Assembly: GCA_027596195.1 (NCBI GenBank)
Contig: JADGJG010000622.1
Coordinates: 1-15,303, forward strand
Direction of reading: 5' to 3'
DNA from: Podochytrium sp. JEL0797
Lineage: Eukaryota; Chytridiomycota; Chytridiomycetes; Chytridiales; Chytriomycetaceae
DNA: 15,303 nucleotides
A program made the position numbers and the translations under genes. The notes under the pieces were generated by a model. The model did not search any database. It saw nothing but the letters and a program-made list of their open reading frames with translations, and had not been told where the DNA came from. Each line of letters opens with the position of its first letter. Positions within the stretch are counted from its first letter, which is position 1. Of this stretch, positions 1-7,126 are shown piece after piece.

Positions 1-339
1 AACCTGTTCGGCAATCAATAGTTTGTAAGTGTGAGTGTACTGTTTGCGCATGGCAGTGAGTGATGGGAGTGTGCGAGCCATTGTGTGTTTGTGTGTGGTA
101 GAGTCGTTGGCAAGAAAAAAAAACAAAAATCGCAGGCCCTTTCGTGCTGTCGATTTCAAATCAAGGTTCGAAACTGAAGGTCGGCGAATTTCCTTCTCCA
201 CCAAGACGCACAGTAGCACCGGAAGGCGAAACCAATTCCTTCACCTCAGATCTTGCCATTTTCAACCCGCTTCTACCTTCAGTTGATATCTCTGCCCACA
301 GCTCCCAAACTTGAAACCTAAATCAGACCCAGCAAAACA
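1..339. other. Upstream region of ZFP-1
   Basis: No protein-like reading frame with a family motif is visible here. The first 110 bases are rich in TG/GTG steps and are followed by an A-run near 113-127. The last 100 bases before the ATG at 340 are C- and A-rich, like a fungal 5' leader, and the start context (AAAACA-ATG) has A at position -3. No clear TATA box is seen. The region probably holds the ZFP-1 promoter and 5' UTR, possibly with the tail of a gene to the left. Confidence 0.5.
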
Positions 340-1225
340 ATGCCGCACCGCAATCTCCCCTTCTTCAGCAACATTCCCTCGACAGCTACAGCTTTCCCAC
401 AATGTCTTCCTTCCATCTCCAACATCATTGACCACCACCCGATGCCGCAAGAGCAAGATTTGAAATCGCCAGCGAGGTCCCGCCTCGAGCCAAAGTATGT
501 CCTCCACGGACCAGGGGGCATCAATCTTCTCGACGACAGCCCGGCCCCATCCCCAGTCCTCCACGCGACCCAAGCCTACGATCCGAGTCCTCTCAGGATG
601 GAAGCACTGGTGTTGCCATTGTCCTCGGAGATGGAATCCGAGCGGCTTGACCATCCGCGTCCCCATGACTCACTTTCCCTCGATGAAAGGAGCTCGAGCT
701 CGTGCCCCACCGATGACGAATACAGCCCCGGGACTCCACAACCACAACGATTGCATCACCACCTCGAAGCAATCTCCGCAACCCATACCACTCCGCGTCC
801 GAAATCAAAACCTCGAGAAAAGCGATACCACTGTGACGTGCCAGGATGCGGAAAATGTGAGCCCCCAAAAGCCTCCCTCCGTTGTTTTTTCATTAGTTAT
901 CGCGTGTCTAATCGTACTTTGAATCAGCCTTCGCGCGACCATGCACACTTCAAGTCCACTTCAACGAGCACAATAATATCCGGCCCTTCGAGTGCTCGTT
1001 TTGCCCAATCGCGTTCACGAGAAAGCATGTGAGTTCATTTCTCCACCTTTTCTCTCTTTTTCTTCTCGGAGCTCATGGGTTTCCCTTCCAATTTAGGATC
1101 TCGCTCGCCACGAACGGACCGTGCACGCAAAAGGACAACCCATCTCAAGCTGTCGTACGTGTGGAATGTCGTTCTCGCGCATGGATGCATTGAGGCGTCA
1201 TGAAACCAAGTGCTGTTTTCATTGA
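340..1225 (+). CDS. ZFP-1: C2H2/C2HC zinc-finger protein with GPGG motif (3 exons)
   Basis: Likely a nuclear sequence-specific DNA-binding protein, 248 residues. Exons are 340-856, 928-1028 and 1097-1225. The introns are 71 bp (GTGAGC...CAG, phase 1) and 68 bp (GTGAGT...TAG, phase 0), and splicing restores three uninterrupted fingers. Residues 1-160 are Pro/Ser/His-rich and probably disordered, with the family motif GPGGINLLDD at residues 57-66. Finger 1 uses C165, C170, H183, H187. Finger 2 uses C195, C198, H211, H216. Finger 3 uses C225, C228, H241 and C245 in place of the last His. The ATG at 340 is the first in frame and has A at -3. The finger 1 helix (PCTLQVH) is unlike those of the other members. 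An AATAAA lies 15 bp after the stop. It is seen as a zinc-finger protein; a transcription-factor role is inferred. Confidence 0.88.
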
Positions 1226-1239
1226 ATTTCGTTGATGTT

Positions 1240-1245
1240 AATAAA
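1240..1245 (+). terminator. Poly(A) signal-like AATAAA after ZFP-1
   Basis: AATAAA lies 14 bases past the ZFP-1 stop, in an AT-rich patch. Its placement matches the same hexamer after five other genes of the array. Confidence 0.45.
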
Positions 1246-1354
1246 TATTGTATTTTGCTCTGATCGTGAAGTGGCCTGCTCAGCGTTATTGGGGAATTTG
1301 CGGATCGGCCAGGCTTGGTCGGATGCACTATTTTTCACGTGCCAAAAGGGAATG

Positions 1355-1374
1355 AGTGGCGTTCAAGTGGCGTT
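1355..1374 (+). promoter_or_regulatory. Duplicated AGTGGCGTT element upstream of ZFP-2
   Basis: AGTGGCGTT occurs at 1355-1363 and again at 1366-1374. The copies are 11 bp apart, so they fall on nearly the same face of the helix. The GTGGCG core also appears three times upstream of ZFP-4. It equals the hexamer predicted from the contact residues of fingers 3 and 2 of this family. A protein-binding role is inferred. Confidence 0.35.
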
Positions 1375-1383
1375 GCCGCTTGC

Positions 1384-1416
1384 TGAGCCGGAACGGGCCA
1401 AAACGTGAGCCGGAAC
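1384..1416 (+). repeat. Direct repeat TGAGCCGGAAC x2
   Basis: TGAGCCGGAAC is present exactly at 1384-1394 and 1406-1416. The spacing is 22 bp, close to two helical turns. It lies just downstream of the AGTGGCGTT pair in the presumed ZFP-2 promoter. Confidence 0.6.
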
Positions 1417-1599
1417 CAAGAGATTCCGACTCTTCCGCTCGGCACACAATAAGGTCATCCATCGACCCTCCGGAGAACCGCCGAGGATTATCTCAGGTGG
1501 TCGGCAACACTGCACCTCTGTGCTTTCATCAACGCGTGCTGGTGATTGCATTCAATCAAAAAATGGAGATGGGAAATCCAGAGGAGCCAAGAAAATTCG

Positions 1600-2515
1600 A
1601 TGCGGCAGACCGACAAAAGTATCTCCCTTCGCCACCTTGCCCGCACCACATCGCAAGCCTTCCGCAAGCCGCAAATGTTTATTCACACACTCATGCCCCA
1701 CTTTAACACCAAGTGGCAACCTGCAGTCAGTGCACCCAAGGGACCCGGAGGCATTTCGCTCGTTGATGACGAGCCTGGCCAAGAAGTCTTGGCTGAAGCC
1801 CCATCATGCTTGATCACCACCCGGATCCCCAGTCCAAGGGAAAACTTTCTTCCCAGCCCCTTGCAGACACCCGTGCAGCCCTTCTTGCCCCCTTGCCAAC
1901 TCCCCGCCTTCCGTTCGTTGATCAATTTGCCGGGCGTGGCCAAATCAAGTCGCCTTTCAAGCCCACCTCAAGACGAGCCCTCCTACCACAACCCAACGCC
2001 TACCAGCACTAGTGGAAATGAGCTCATCTTCTCGCCTACCCCGCCGTATGCAAATTCGTCAGCGGCATTCCCCACTCAAAATCAAATTGAGTGTCAGAGG
2101 CCAATAAACCGGTATGCGCTCAGCGCAACTATGAATGATTTCAAACCGATTGTCAAAACGGGCCAAGATGGAGCGTCTAAGCGGTATGGCTGCCCGTGGC
2201 CCAATTGCGAAAAAGGTGACTCAGCTTGGGCCGTCGTGGGCCACATTCCCCTTTTCCACGTGCTCCTTCTTTAATCTCCAATAATTAGAATTCACCGAAT
2301 CCTACAACCTCAAGAGCCACTACTTTCTTCATTGCAATTTGCGGCCATATAAGTGCCTCCTCTGTCCTGCTGACTTTGTTCGTCAACGAGACGTTCTTCG
2401 ACACAACAGATCAGTTCATGGCGAGAGAAAGGAGTTCTCCTGTGAACACTGCGGATGTGGGTTTGCCCGTCGAGACAGCTTGCAACGACATTTGAGAAAA
2501 TGTGAATATGAGTGA
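1600..2515 (+). CDS. ZFP-2: C2H2/C2HC zinc-finger protein with GPGG motif (2 exons)
   Basis: Predicted DNA-binding protein, 280 residues from the ATG at 1600. Exons are 1600-2215 and 2289-2515. The 73 bp phase-1 intron (GTGACT...TAG) falls directly after the CEK of finger 1, the position shared by most family members. The motif GPGGISLVDD is at residues 48-57 (1741-1770). The middle is Pro/Ser/Thr-rich. Finger 1 is C198, C203, H216, H220; finger 2 is C228, C231, H244, H249; finger 3 is C257, C260, H273, C277. Finger 2 has RQRDVLR where all other copies have an HDL-type helix. The start is uncertain: ATGs at 1675 and 1693 are also in frame and none has a strong context. The 1693 start gives MPHFN, resembling the MPHRN of ZFP-1. 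The finger 1 helix (YNLKSH) is closest to that of ZFP-3. Confidence 0.85.
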
Positions 2516-2525
2516 ACACAAATTA

Positions 2526-2531
2526 AATAAA
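2526..2531 (+). terminator. Poly(A) signal-like AATAAA after ZFP-2
   Basis: AATAAA occurs 10 bases past the ZFP-2 stop codon. An ATCGATAAAA string follows at about 2568 and recurs downstream of ZFP-3. Confidence 0.45.
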
Positions 2532-2939
2532 ACTGCCTCAGCATTTTCCATAATAGGTGTCATTATCGATAAAAATAGGTCACCATGATATCAGCACGGG
2601 CGGCGTGCCTGGGCATTAGCTGCGTGTCGCTGTGACGAGTTCAAATTTGCTGGTAAATCACGAGCCCCCACAAGGCCTGCATCGCCTGTATGTGTATCTA
2701 CTTACTTCTGTGGCTTGATTACTGCATTTAAAGGGCGGGGATCAGCGATCAAATTGCGGAAATCTGTGAGGCGGGGACATCTCCAAATGATGGGAGATGA
2801 CGGAGATTCCCCGAAATTCAGCAACTGGGCAAAAGCATTGAAAATGGAAAGAACAGAGAGGGCACCGTTCGGTATGCAGCCGCACCGCACCCGCCGAGTG
2901 GAAGAACGCCGCAACAGCCAGGCGCCTGTGTATCTTCGC

Positions 2940-2958
2940 AACCCGTTCGCAACGGGTT
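2940..2958. repeat. Perfect inverted repeat AACCCGTT-CGC-AACGGGTT
   Basis: Eight-base arms pair perfectly around a 3-base spacer, about 200 bp upstream of the ZFP-3 ATG at 3161. It could be a dimer-binding operator-type site. It overlaps the potential splice donor of the proposed upstream exon, so either the palindrome or the exon reading may be incidental. Confidence 0.5.
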
Positions 2959-3160
2959 AGTTCTTGACAAACCGGCTTCCTTGCGGCAGATCGAAGCGCG
3001 TGACCCATTCTAATCATATCCTTATCATCCACCAGGTTCGCAGGGTCTCAACCGAAACGATAAGCCACCGTACCTGTCCGCTGGAGTTGCCGCGCTCCGC
3101 CCCCCCTTCGACTACGATTTTAATCAAACGGGCCCGACTGGCAGCGCCCGCGAACCACTC

Positions 3161-4261
3161 ATGGACACCAACGGAATGTTGAGCCCCGCATTCGGCTTCC
3201 CCCCCATTACTCCACCGCTCGAGTATCCAGCCAGAAACGCCGGCGGGGAGCGCTTCTCGACCTATCTCCCAATTTCTCCCGACTTGGTCAACTCGACACC
3301 AGAAGCGTTTGAACAGCTCAGATCCTCAAACCAATGCGCCATCTCAGCCATTCTCACTTCTTCGAGCCAGTCCCCGCAAGTTTGGAACAGCTTTGAACAC
3401 TACCCCCCTCATCAAGAATACGCGCCCACCTTCTTCGGCCTTCCTCCTCCTGGTGGTTTCGATGGGCACTCTCAGCCTCCTCCGTCCAGCTTCTACAGTT
3501 GGCAAGCGCCGTACCCACTCTTTGAGAGCATCTCATTCGATGCTGTTCCTGCAGAGGGGCCCTCGGAATACATCGACAACGCGTTTGATGCGACATTCCA
3601 GCAACAAAGCGTTCCCGTTGCTGCAACGATCATTCCGCCGTATTCGGAAATCAAGGAAGGCAATAGCGGTGAATTCGGGGCGCCGGCTGCTGATTACCGA
3701 CTCGACGAATCAACGTCGCGTCCCCCGAGTTCAAAGAAATCTTCCCCAAAACGCGATGTAGCGGGCAATTCAAATGCTCCCTCGTTGTTCAAATGCAGAT
3801 GGATCGGATGTGCGAGAAGTGAGTTGCTAATTTATCAACGTTCCGTTCTCTTGCTGAACTGCGAAAACGAATAGCTTTCACAAGGCACTACAACCTTCAA
3901 TCACATTATCGTCAGCACACGGGAGAGCGCCCATTTGTTTGCACCGGATGTAAGTCTTTACCAGATGCTTGGTCGGTCTCACACTCCAATTTTGAAACCC
4001 AGGTCCCATGACATTCAGCCGCTCGCACGACCTCAAACGACATTCTTTAGTTCATGGGTGAGGTGTTTGAGTAATTGATAAATGTTGAGACTAACGTGCT
4101 CGTTCAGTGGCGGAAAGAAGCACGTCTGCGAAGCGTGCGGTAAATCGTTCCTCAGAAGCGACGCGCTCAAACGCCACCTCAAGTCCTCCAACGAATCAAC
4201 AAGATCCAAATGTCTTCAGAACATTGAACTGAAGGGAACGTCGTTGAACGAGGATTTTTGA
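3161..4261 (+). CDS. ZFP-3: zinc-finger protein with altered third finger (4 exons)
   Basis: Predicted DNA-binding protein, 313 residues from the ATG at 3161; a longer N-terminus from an upstream exon is possible. Exons are 3161-3818, 3875-3949, 4003-4057 and 4108-4261. The introns are 56, 53 and 50 bp, in phases 1, 1 and 2; the last has a CTAAC branch site. Residues 1-200 are rich in Pro, Ser and aromatic residues. Finger 1 is C212, C217, H230, H234, followed by a classic TGERPF linker, the only one in the array. Finger 2 is C242, C245, H258, H262. Finger 3 has C270, C273 and H286, but the expected Cys four residues later is Ser; the next Cys is eight further on (HX11C). The third zinc site may therefore be impaired or unusual. 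No intact GPGG motif lies within this frame downstream of 3161. Confidence 0.83.
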
Positions 4262-4308
4262 CGTCGTCTGGTTGAGAATTGAAATTTGGCTGTATATTGT
4301 TTAGTATC

Positions 4309-4314
4309 GATAAA
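4309..4314 (+). terminator. Possible poly(A) signal variant GATAAA after ZFP-3
   Basis: ZFP-3 lacks an AATAAA close to its stop. The variant GATAAA occurs 47 bases downstream within TATCGATAAAA, a string that also lies about 50 bases past ZFP-2. This is a weak assignment. Confidence 0.25.
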
Positions 4315-4564
4315 AGCCCGGAGCTGCATTTATTCTATTTCGATAAAAAAAGGCGTCAATCGATGGCAACGCTTTCATGCTTTGTCACAAGCTCACAAGC
4401 CCGACAAATTTTTACGCGACTTGCGCCCCCGCGAGGAACGCCATTATATTTTTCCTTCCACCATGTATTACAAATTGGAAGAGACTTGTGAAGACAGGAG
4501 GTGGAAGTTACGTCTGTCGATTTTTCGTCCGTCGGCTGATTCACCAGTGGTCCGTCCAATTGCA

Positions 4565-4637
4565 GTGGCGTCCGCGGTGGCGTTTCGGGGGATTTAATCA
4601 ACCTGAGAGGAGGGAGATGGGCAAAACAAGAGTGGCG
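4565..4637 (+). promoter_or_regulatory. Three GTGGCG copies upstream of ZFP-4
   Basis: GTGGCG occurs at 4565-4570, 4577-4582 and 4632-4637, all in the same orientation and 20-93 bases before the ATG at 4658. The first two are 12 bp apart, like the 11 bp pair upstream of ZFP-2. A regulatory role is inferred from clustering and from the match to the predicted finger 3 plus finger 2 site. Confidence 0.35.
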
Positions 4638-4657
4638 ATAATCTCTCGCAAGAAAGG

Positions 4658-5581
4658 ATGCCCCTTTCTCAGACCAATCGACCAACCTTAAGACTGGCAT
4701 CGCTGTTTTCCGATTCTACGCAAGAGCCATCGCGGCTGCTTCTCCCATCACAGCTGCCTTCACCACCCGCTTTCCCACTATCTTGCCCGCAATCACGCGG
4801 CAAATTTATGGAATTGAATCGCCAAGAGAGGGAGCTGCTTGACATGGCCACCATGGGCTTCCCAAGCTCGCCTGTAGCCCTCTCAAGCAGTTCTGCTTTT
4901 CATCTGTCTCCGCCAACCGTCCCACTCGGTCCGGGCAATGTCCGCCTGGTTGATGATGACGACACCGTCTCTCCGACCCAAGACTCAAGACACGAGATAT
5001 TTGACCATAATCGCTGCAGTTCGTGTCCCGCCCAACCTCACTACAGTCCGTATCCTGCCCAACACCCACACCAGAATGCACCAGCACTCTCGATCCCGCA
5101 AAAACAACTGCAGGAACAATTATTTGTGCCACCAGTGCTCAATTCTTCACCTTGGCAGCAAAGTTATCCTGCAGTAAGCACCACCGGCCATCTTATTCAG
5201 CGGCATCAAGTTTATGGGTCCAATAGACACCATCCATTTGCACCCCAGCAGCCACCGCATCAACAATCACGGCCGCGATTTTACTATCCTCATCAGCCAC
5301 AACAGCCAGCAGCGGCTCAACTTGCCTCCTCTTCCATCACGGCCAACCCCGTTTCACCCACAACAAGCCGCCATAAACGCGCAGAACTATCAAACAAGTT
5401 TTATTGTGAGAAATGCCCGGCCGGTCAAATCGGCTTCGGACGCAAGCATGACCTCCAGCGCCATGAGCTGTCGGTTCATGCAGCCAAGGCGGGAAATCCG
5501 CTGTTTGCGTGTGGGAGATGCGGTCAAGGGTTTGGACGCGTTGATTCACTGAGACGGCATGTTTCTGCGTGCCAATTGTGA
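4658..5581 (+). CDS. ZFP-4: intronless two-finger family member with GPGN motif
   Basis: Single-exon gene, 307 residues from the ATG at 4658 (A at -3). ATGs at 4808, 4844 and 4853 are in frame, and 4853 has the best start context (ACC-ATG-G). The family motif is present as GPGNVRLVDDDD at residues 91-102. It is followed by a Gln/His/Pro-rich stretch to about residue 220. The usual first CX4C finger is absent. The first remaining finger is C250, C253, H269, H274, with 15 rather than 12 residues between the second Cys and first His because three residues are inserted before the FGRKHDL helix. The last finger is the C2HC type: C285, C288, H301, C305. The FGRVDSL helix groups it with ZFP-5 and ZFP-6. 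Whether the stretched finger folds is unclear. Loss of the finger 1 intron together with finger 1 suggests deletion or a processed copy. Confidence 0.82.
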   Translation: MPLSQTNRPTLRLASLFSDSTQEPSRLLLPSQLPSPPAFPLSCPQSRGKFMELNRQERELLDMATMGFPSSPVALSSSSAFHLSPPTVPLGPGNVRLVDDDDTVSPTQDSRHEIFDHNRCSSCPAQPHYSPYPAQHPHQNAPALSIPQKQLQEQLFVPPVLNSSPWQQSYPAVSTTGHLIQRHQVYGSNRHHPFAPQQPPHQQSRPRFYYPHQPQQPAAAQLASSSITANPVSPTTSRHKRAELSNKFYCEKCPAGQIGFGRKHDLQRHELSVHAAKAGNPLFACGRCGQGFGRVDSLRRHVSACQL

Positions 5582-5599
5582 TTGCTGATATTTGTAGAA

Positions 5600-5605
5600 A
5601 ATAAA
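5600..5605 (+). terminator. Poly(A) signal-like AATAAA after ZFP-4
   Basis: AATAAA lies 18 bases past the ZFP-4 stop codon. Confidence 0.45.
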
Positions 5606-5669
5606 CGAGGTGGATTTCTCTGGGGTTCTCCGCGAATCATGAACGTGCTCGAAAATTCACTCGGGTCAA

Positions 5670-5698
5670 CCGGGAGCTATCCGGGAGTGATCCGGGAG
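5670..5698 (+). repeat. Three CCGGGAG repeats at exact 11 bp spacing
   Basis: CCGGGAG starts at 5670, 5681 and 5692, each one helical turn after the last. This is an operator-like arrangement about 350 bp upstream of ZFP-5. Confidence 0.6.
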
Positions 5699-5710
5699 CG
5701 TGTCTGACTC

Positions 5711-5742
5711 GAAATCACCGTTGTGATTTCCCAGTGATTTCC
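5711..5742. repeat. Palindrome GAAATCAC-CGTT-GTGATTTC plus extra half-site
   Basis: Eight-base arms (5711-5718 and 5723-5730) are perfect reverse complements around CGTT. A third half, GTGATTTCC, follows at 5734-5742. It may be a dimer-plus-monomer protein-binding site; the binding protein is unknown. Confidence 0.55.
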
Positions 5743-5941
5743 CTCTCTCATTTCACATCTTTTTAGAGTAGATCAAACCGGATAACTCATTGTTCAGTAC
5801 TATTTACGGTCGCCATTCTCTGGCACTTGCAAATTACCAGCCTCACCTGTTCTTGCAGGGTATCAGTCAACTTGTGCGCCACCGCGATACGCCACTGCAA
5901 GTGGCTTGCCGAGAAAAAAATTTCGTTCCTTCTCTTTCGGG

Positions 5942-5959
5942 ACCCTAATTTTTTAGGGT
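5942..5959. repeat. Inverted repeat ACCCTAA-TTTT-TTAGGGT (telobox-like)
   Basis: Seven-base perfect arms surround TTTT, about 80 bp before the ZFP-5 ATG. The arms contain CCCTAA and TTAGGG, the telomere-type unit of many fungi. Such interstitial teloboxes are bound by Tbf1/Taz-type Myb proteins in other fungi. Here it is a single palindrome, not an array. Confidence 0.5.
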
Positions 5960-5992
5960 TGCGAGAGAGCGAAAACTGGACGTTTGCCCATG

Positions 5993-6002
5993 TGATATAT
6001 CA
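5993..6002. promoter_or_regulatory. TATA-like palindrome TGATATATCA before ZFP-5
   Basis: A 10-base perfect palindrome containing ATATAT ends 33 bases before the ATG at 6036. It could be a core promoter TATA element with a very short leader. The assignment rests on position and composition only. Confidence 0.3.
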
Positions 6003-6035
6003 GCCTCACCAACATCATAAAAAAACGACGAGAAC

Positions 6036-6794
6036 ATGCCTGCATTGACATTCGCCGACTATGAAGCGCCACGGATCAAGGCATCCTCGCTGCAGCACCA
6101 GGATGCGATCGTTCGGCGGAATTGCCAGCTTGCACATGGTCACTGCCAGCAACCCACCCAAGTGTCACTGCCTTCCTTGTCTTCGTGGGTCAACCAGCTA
6201 GCCCAATTGCGCCTTTCGGGAGACTCACCATCTGCATTCCTCACCGCCCCGATCGCACCGATTGCCCGTCAAGTGCAAGCTCCTCTCACCGTTGACACTT
6301 GTGTCGTTTCAAATGTTGAGTCATTTTTCGCCTCGTCCTCCGCCGCCGCCACTTTCGACAGCCCGTCATCAAGACATGTGACGTCCGCCTCCACGGCATC
6401 CTTCCCTCCCTCTCCATGCCAAGGTTACAACAGTGAAGCAAGCTCTCCGCAACCTTCCTGCGACGAGACCCCAAGATTTTCACCCATCTCGTCCCCGTCT
6501 ACCAGTCAAACTGGCACGTCTCACAAGAGATTCCCCTGCGAATGGGAAGGTTGCGGCCGCAACTTCAAGACGGCTTGGCATTTGATGTCGCACTCGAGGC
6601 ACCACACGAACCTTCGCTCTTTTCCATGCAGTTCGTGCACTTTGTGTTTCACAAGAAAGCATGATTTGCTGAGACACTGCAAGACGGTGCATAAGGATGC
6701 GGAGCCCGAGTTTCACTGCGAGTCGTGTCAAAAACGGTTCGGGCGGATTGATTCGTTGAAGCGTCATTTGCGCTTGTGTAAGGAGATTCAGTAA
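6036..6794 (+). CDS. ZFP-5: intronless three-finger C2H2/C2HC protein lacking the GPGG motif
   Basis: Single-exon gene of 252 residues; the ATG at 6036 has A at -3 (GAAC-ATG). Finger 1 is C168, C173, H186, H190 with helix FKTAWHLMSH, nearly the same as ZFP-6. Finger 2 is C198, C201, H214, H219, with CTLCF in place of the usual CPIAF. Finger 3 is C228, C231, H244, C248 with the FGRIDSLKR helix. The N-terminal 160 residues are Ser/Pro/Ala-rich with no recognisable GPGG motif, making it the clearest motif-less member. All introns seen in ZFP-6 are absent, although the coding sequence across their positions is intact. That is consistent with intron loss through a cDNA copy, or with gain in relatives. 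An AATAAA follows the stop by 48 bases. It is probably a DNA-binding regulator. Confidence 0.9.
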   Translation: MPALTFADYEAPRIKASSLQHQDAIVRRNCQLAHGHCQQPTQVSLPSLSSWVNQLAQLRLSGDSPSAFLTAPIAPIARQVQAPLTVDTCVVSNVESFFASSSAAATFDSPSSRHVTSASTASFPPSPCQGYNSEASSPQPSCDETPRFSPISSPSTSQTGTSHKRFPCEWEGCGRNFKTAWHLMSHSRHHTNLRSFPCSSCTLCFTRKHDLLRHCKTVHKDAEPEFHCESCQKRFGRIDSLKRHLRLCKEIQ

Positions 6795-6842
6795 TCTGCA
6801 GCAATAATACCCCCTCATCGCTGTTCGTTTTAATTTGTTTGT

Positions 6843-6848
6843 AATAAA
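6843..6848 (+). terminator. Poly(A) signal-like AATAAA after ZFP-5
   Basis: AATAAA within TAATAAATTTAAA lies 48 bases past the stop, in strongly AT-rich sequence. Confidence 0.45.
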
Positions 6849-7126
6849 TTTAAATTCTGCATTATTTGTATATTTTCTTTTTTTGCTGATATCATTAAAC
6901 CGATGGTAGTAGGGTAGGGATAAGTTGGTTTTCGTCGAGTTTGATTGTTTCCTAATCCGCGGGTTGTTTCGGAGCTCGAATGTTTGCGCCGCTTGTATTC
7001 TGGAAAAGTTCGAATCGCGATTGTCATTAAATCGAACCCAATTAACAAACCGGAAGAACTCCTTCTCTTCGATTAGAGTATTCTATTTTCTTTTGTTTTC
7101 CCATAGGAAAGCAAAATAAAAGAATC

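Larger units (their letters stand above)
1226..1599. other. Intergenic region between ZFP-1 and ZFP-2
   Basis: It holds the ZFP-1 3' end and the presumed ZFP-2 promoter. Visible elements are two direct repeats described separately and a CACGTG at about 1337. Open frames across 1356-1599 have no family motif or protein-like composition that I recognise. The true ZFP-2 start could be later than 1600, which would extend this region to about 1692. Confidence 0.5.
2516..3160. other. Region between ZFP-2 and ZFP-3; may contain a 5' exon of ZFP-3
   Basis: The first 200 bases show no gene-like content. From about 2787 to 2955 an open frame (ATGs at 2787, 2790, 2844, 2874) runs to a potential donor GTTAGT at 2956. 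A candidate acceptor CCACCAG ends at 3035 after a CTAAT branch-like string, and the frame then stays open through 41 codons into the ATG at 3161. Splicing 2956-3035 (80 bp) would extend ZFP-3 and place a degenerate GPTG...LMD version of the family motif about 60 residues from a start at 2874. The donor overlaps a perfect inverted repeat at 2940-2958, so a regulatory reading is also possible. Confidence 0.4.
4262..4657. other. Intergenic region between ZFP-3 and ZFP-4
   Basis: Several overlapping open frames exist, but none shows a family motif, a hydrophobic segment pattern or a sensible composition, so I call no gene. Two (T/A)TCGATAAAA strings lie at the left end (about 4305 and 4340). Three GTGGCG copies lie in the last 100 bases before ZFP-4. 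The region probably holds the ZFP-3 3' UTR and the ZFP-4 promoter. Confidence 0.5.
5582..6035. other. Intergenic region between ZFP-4 and ZFP-5, rich in repeats
   Basis: There is no protein-like frame. The region is dense in short symmetric elements, listed separately: three phased CCGGGAG copies, a GAAATCAC palindrome with a further GTGATTTCC half, a CCCTAA/TTAGGG inverted repeat, and TGATATATCA near the ATG. One CGCCAC (GTGGCG on the other strand) is at 5877-5882. It probably holds the ZFP-5 promoter. Confidence 0.55.

Noticed and set aside
262..666. Minus-strand open frame of 134 codons opposite ZFP-1
   Set aside because: It is the antisense of ZFP-1 exon 1 with no recognisable domain; ZFP-1 has the family motif and spliced fingers.
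2715..2960. Open frame ending at the TAG at 2958-2960 as a stand-alone gene
   Set aside because: Its first codon is TTG, and it has no recognisable domain. Only its ATG-containing right part is retained, as a possible 5' exon of ZFP-3.
4286..4597. Overlapping + strand frames between ZFP-3 and ZFP-4
   Set aside because: Composition is not protein-like, there is no family motif, and the region sits where a 3' UTR and promoter are expected.
6998..7014. Heat-shock-element-like TTC/GAA/TTC string
   Set aside because: Spacing between units is off by one and only three units are present; it is too weak to call.
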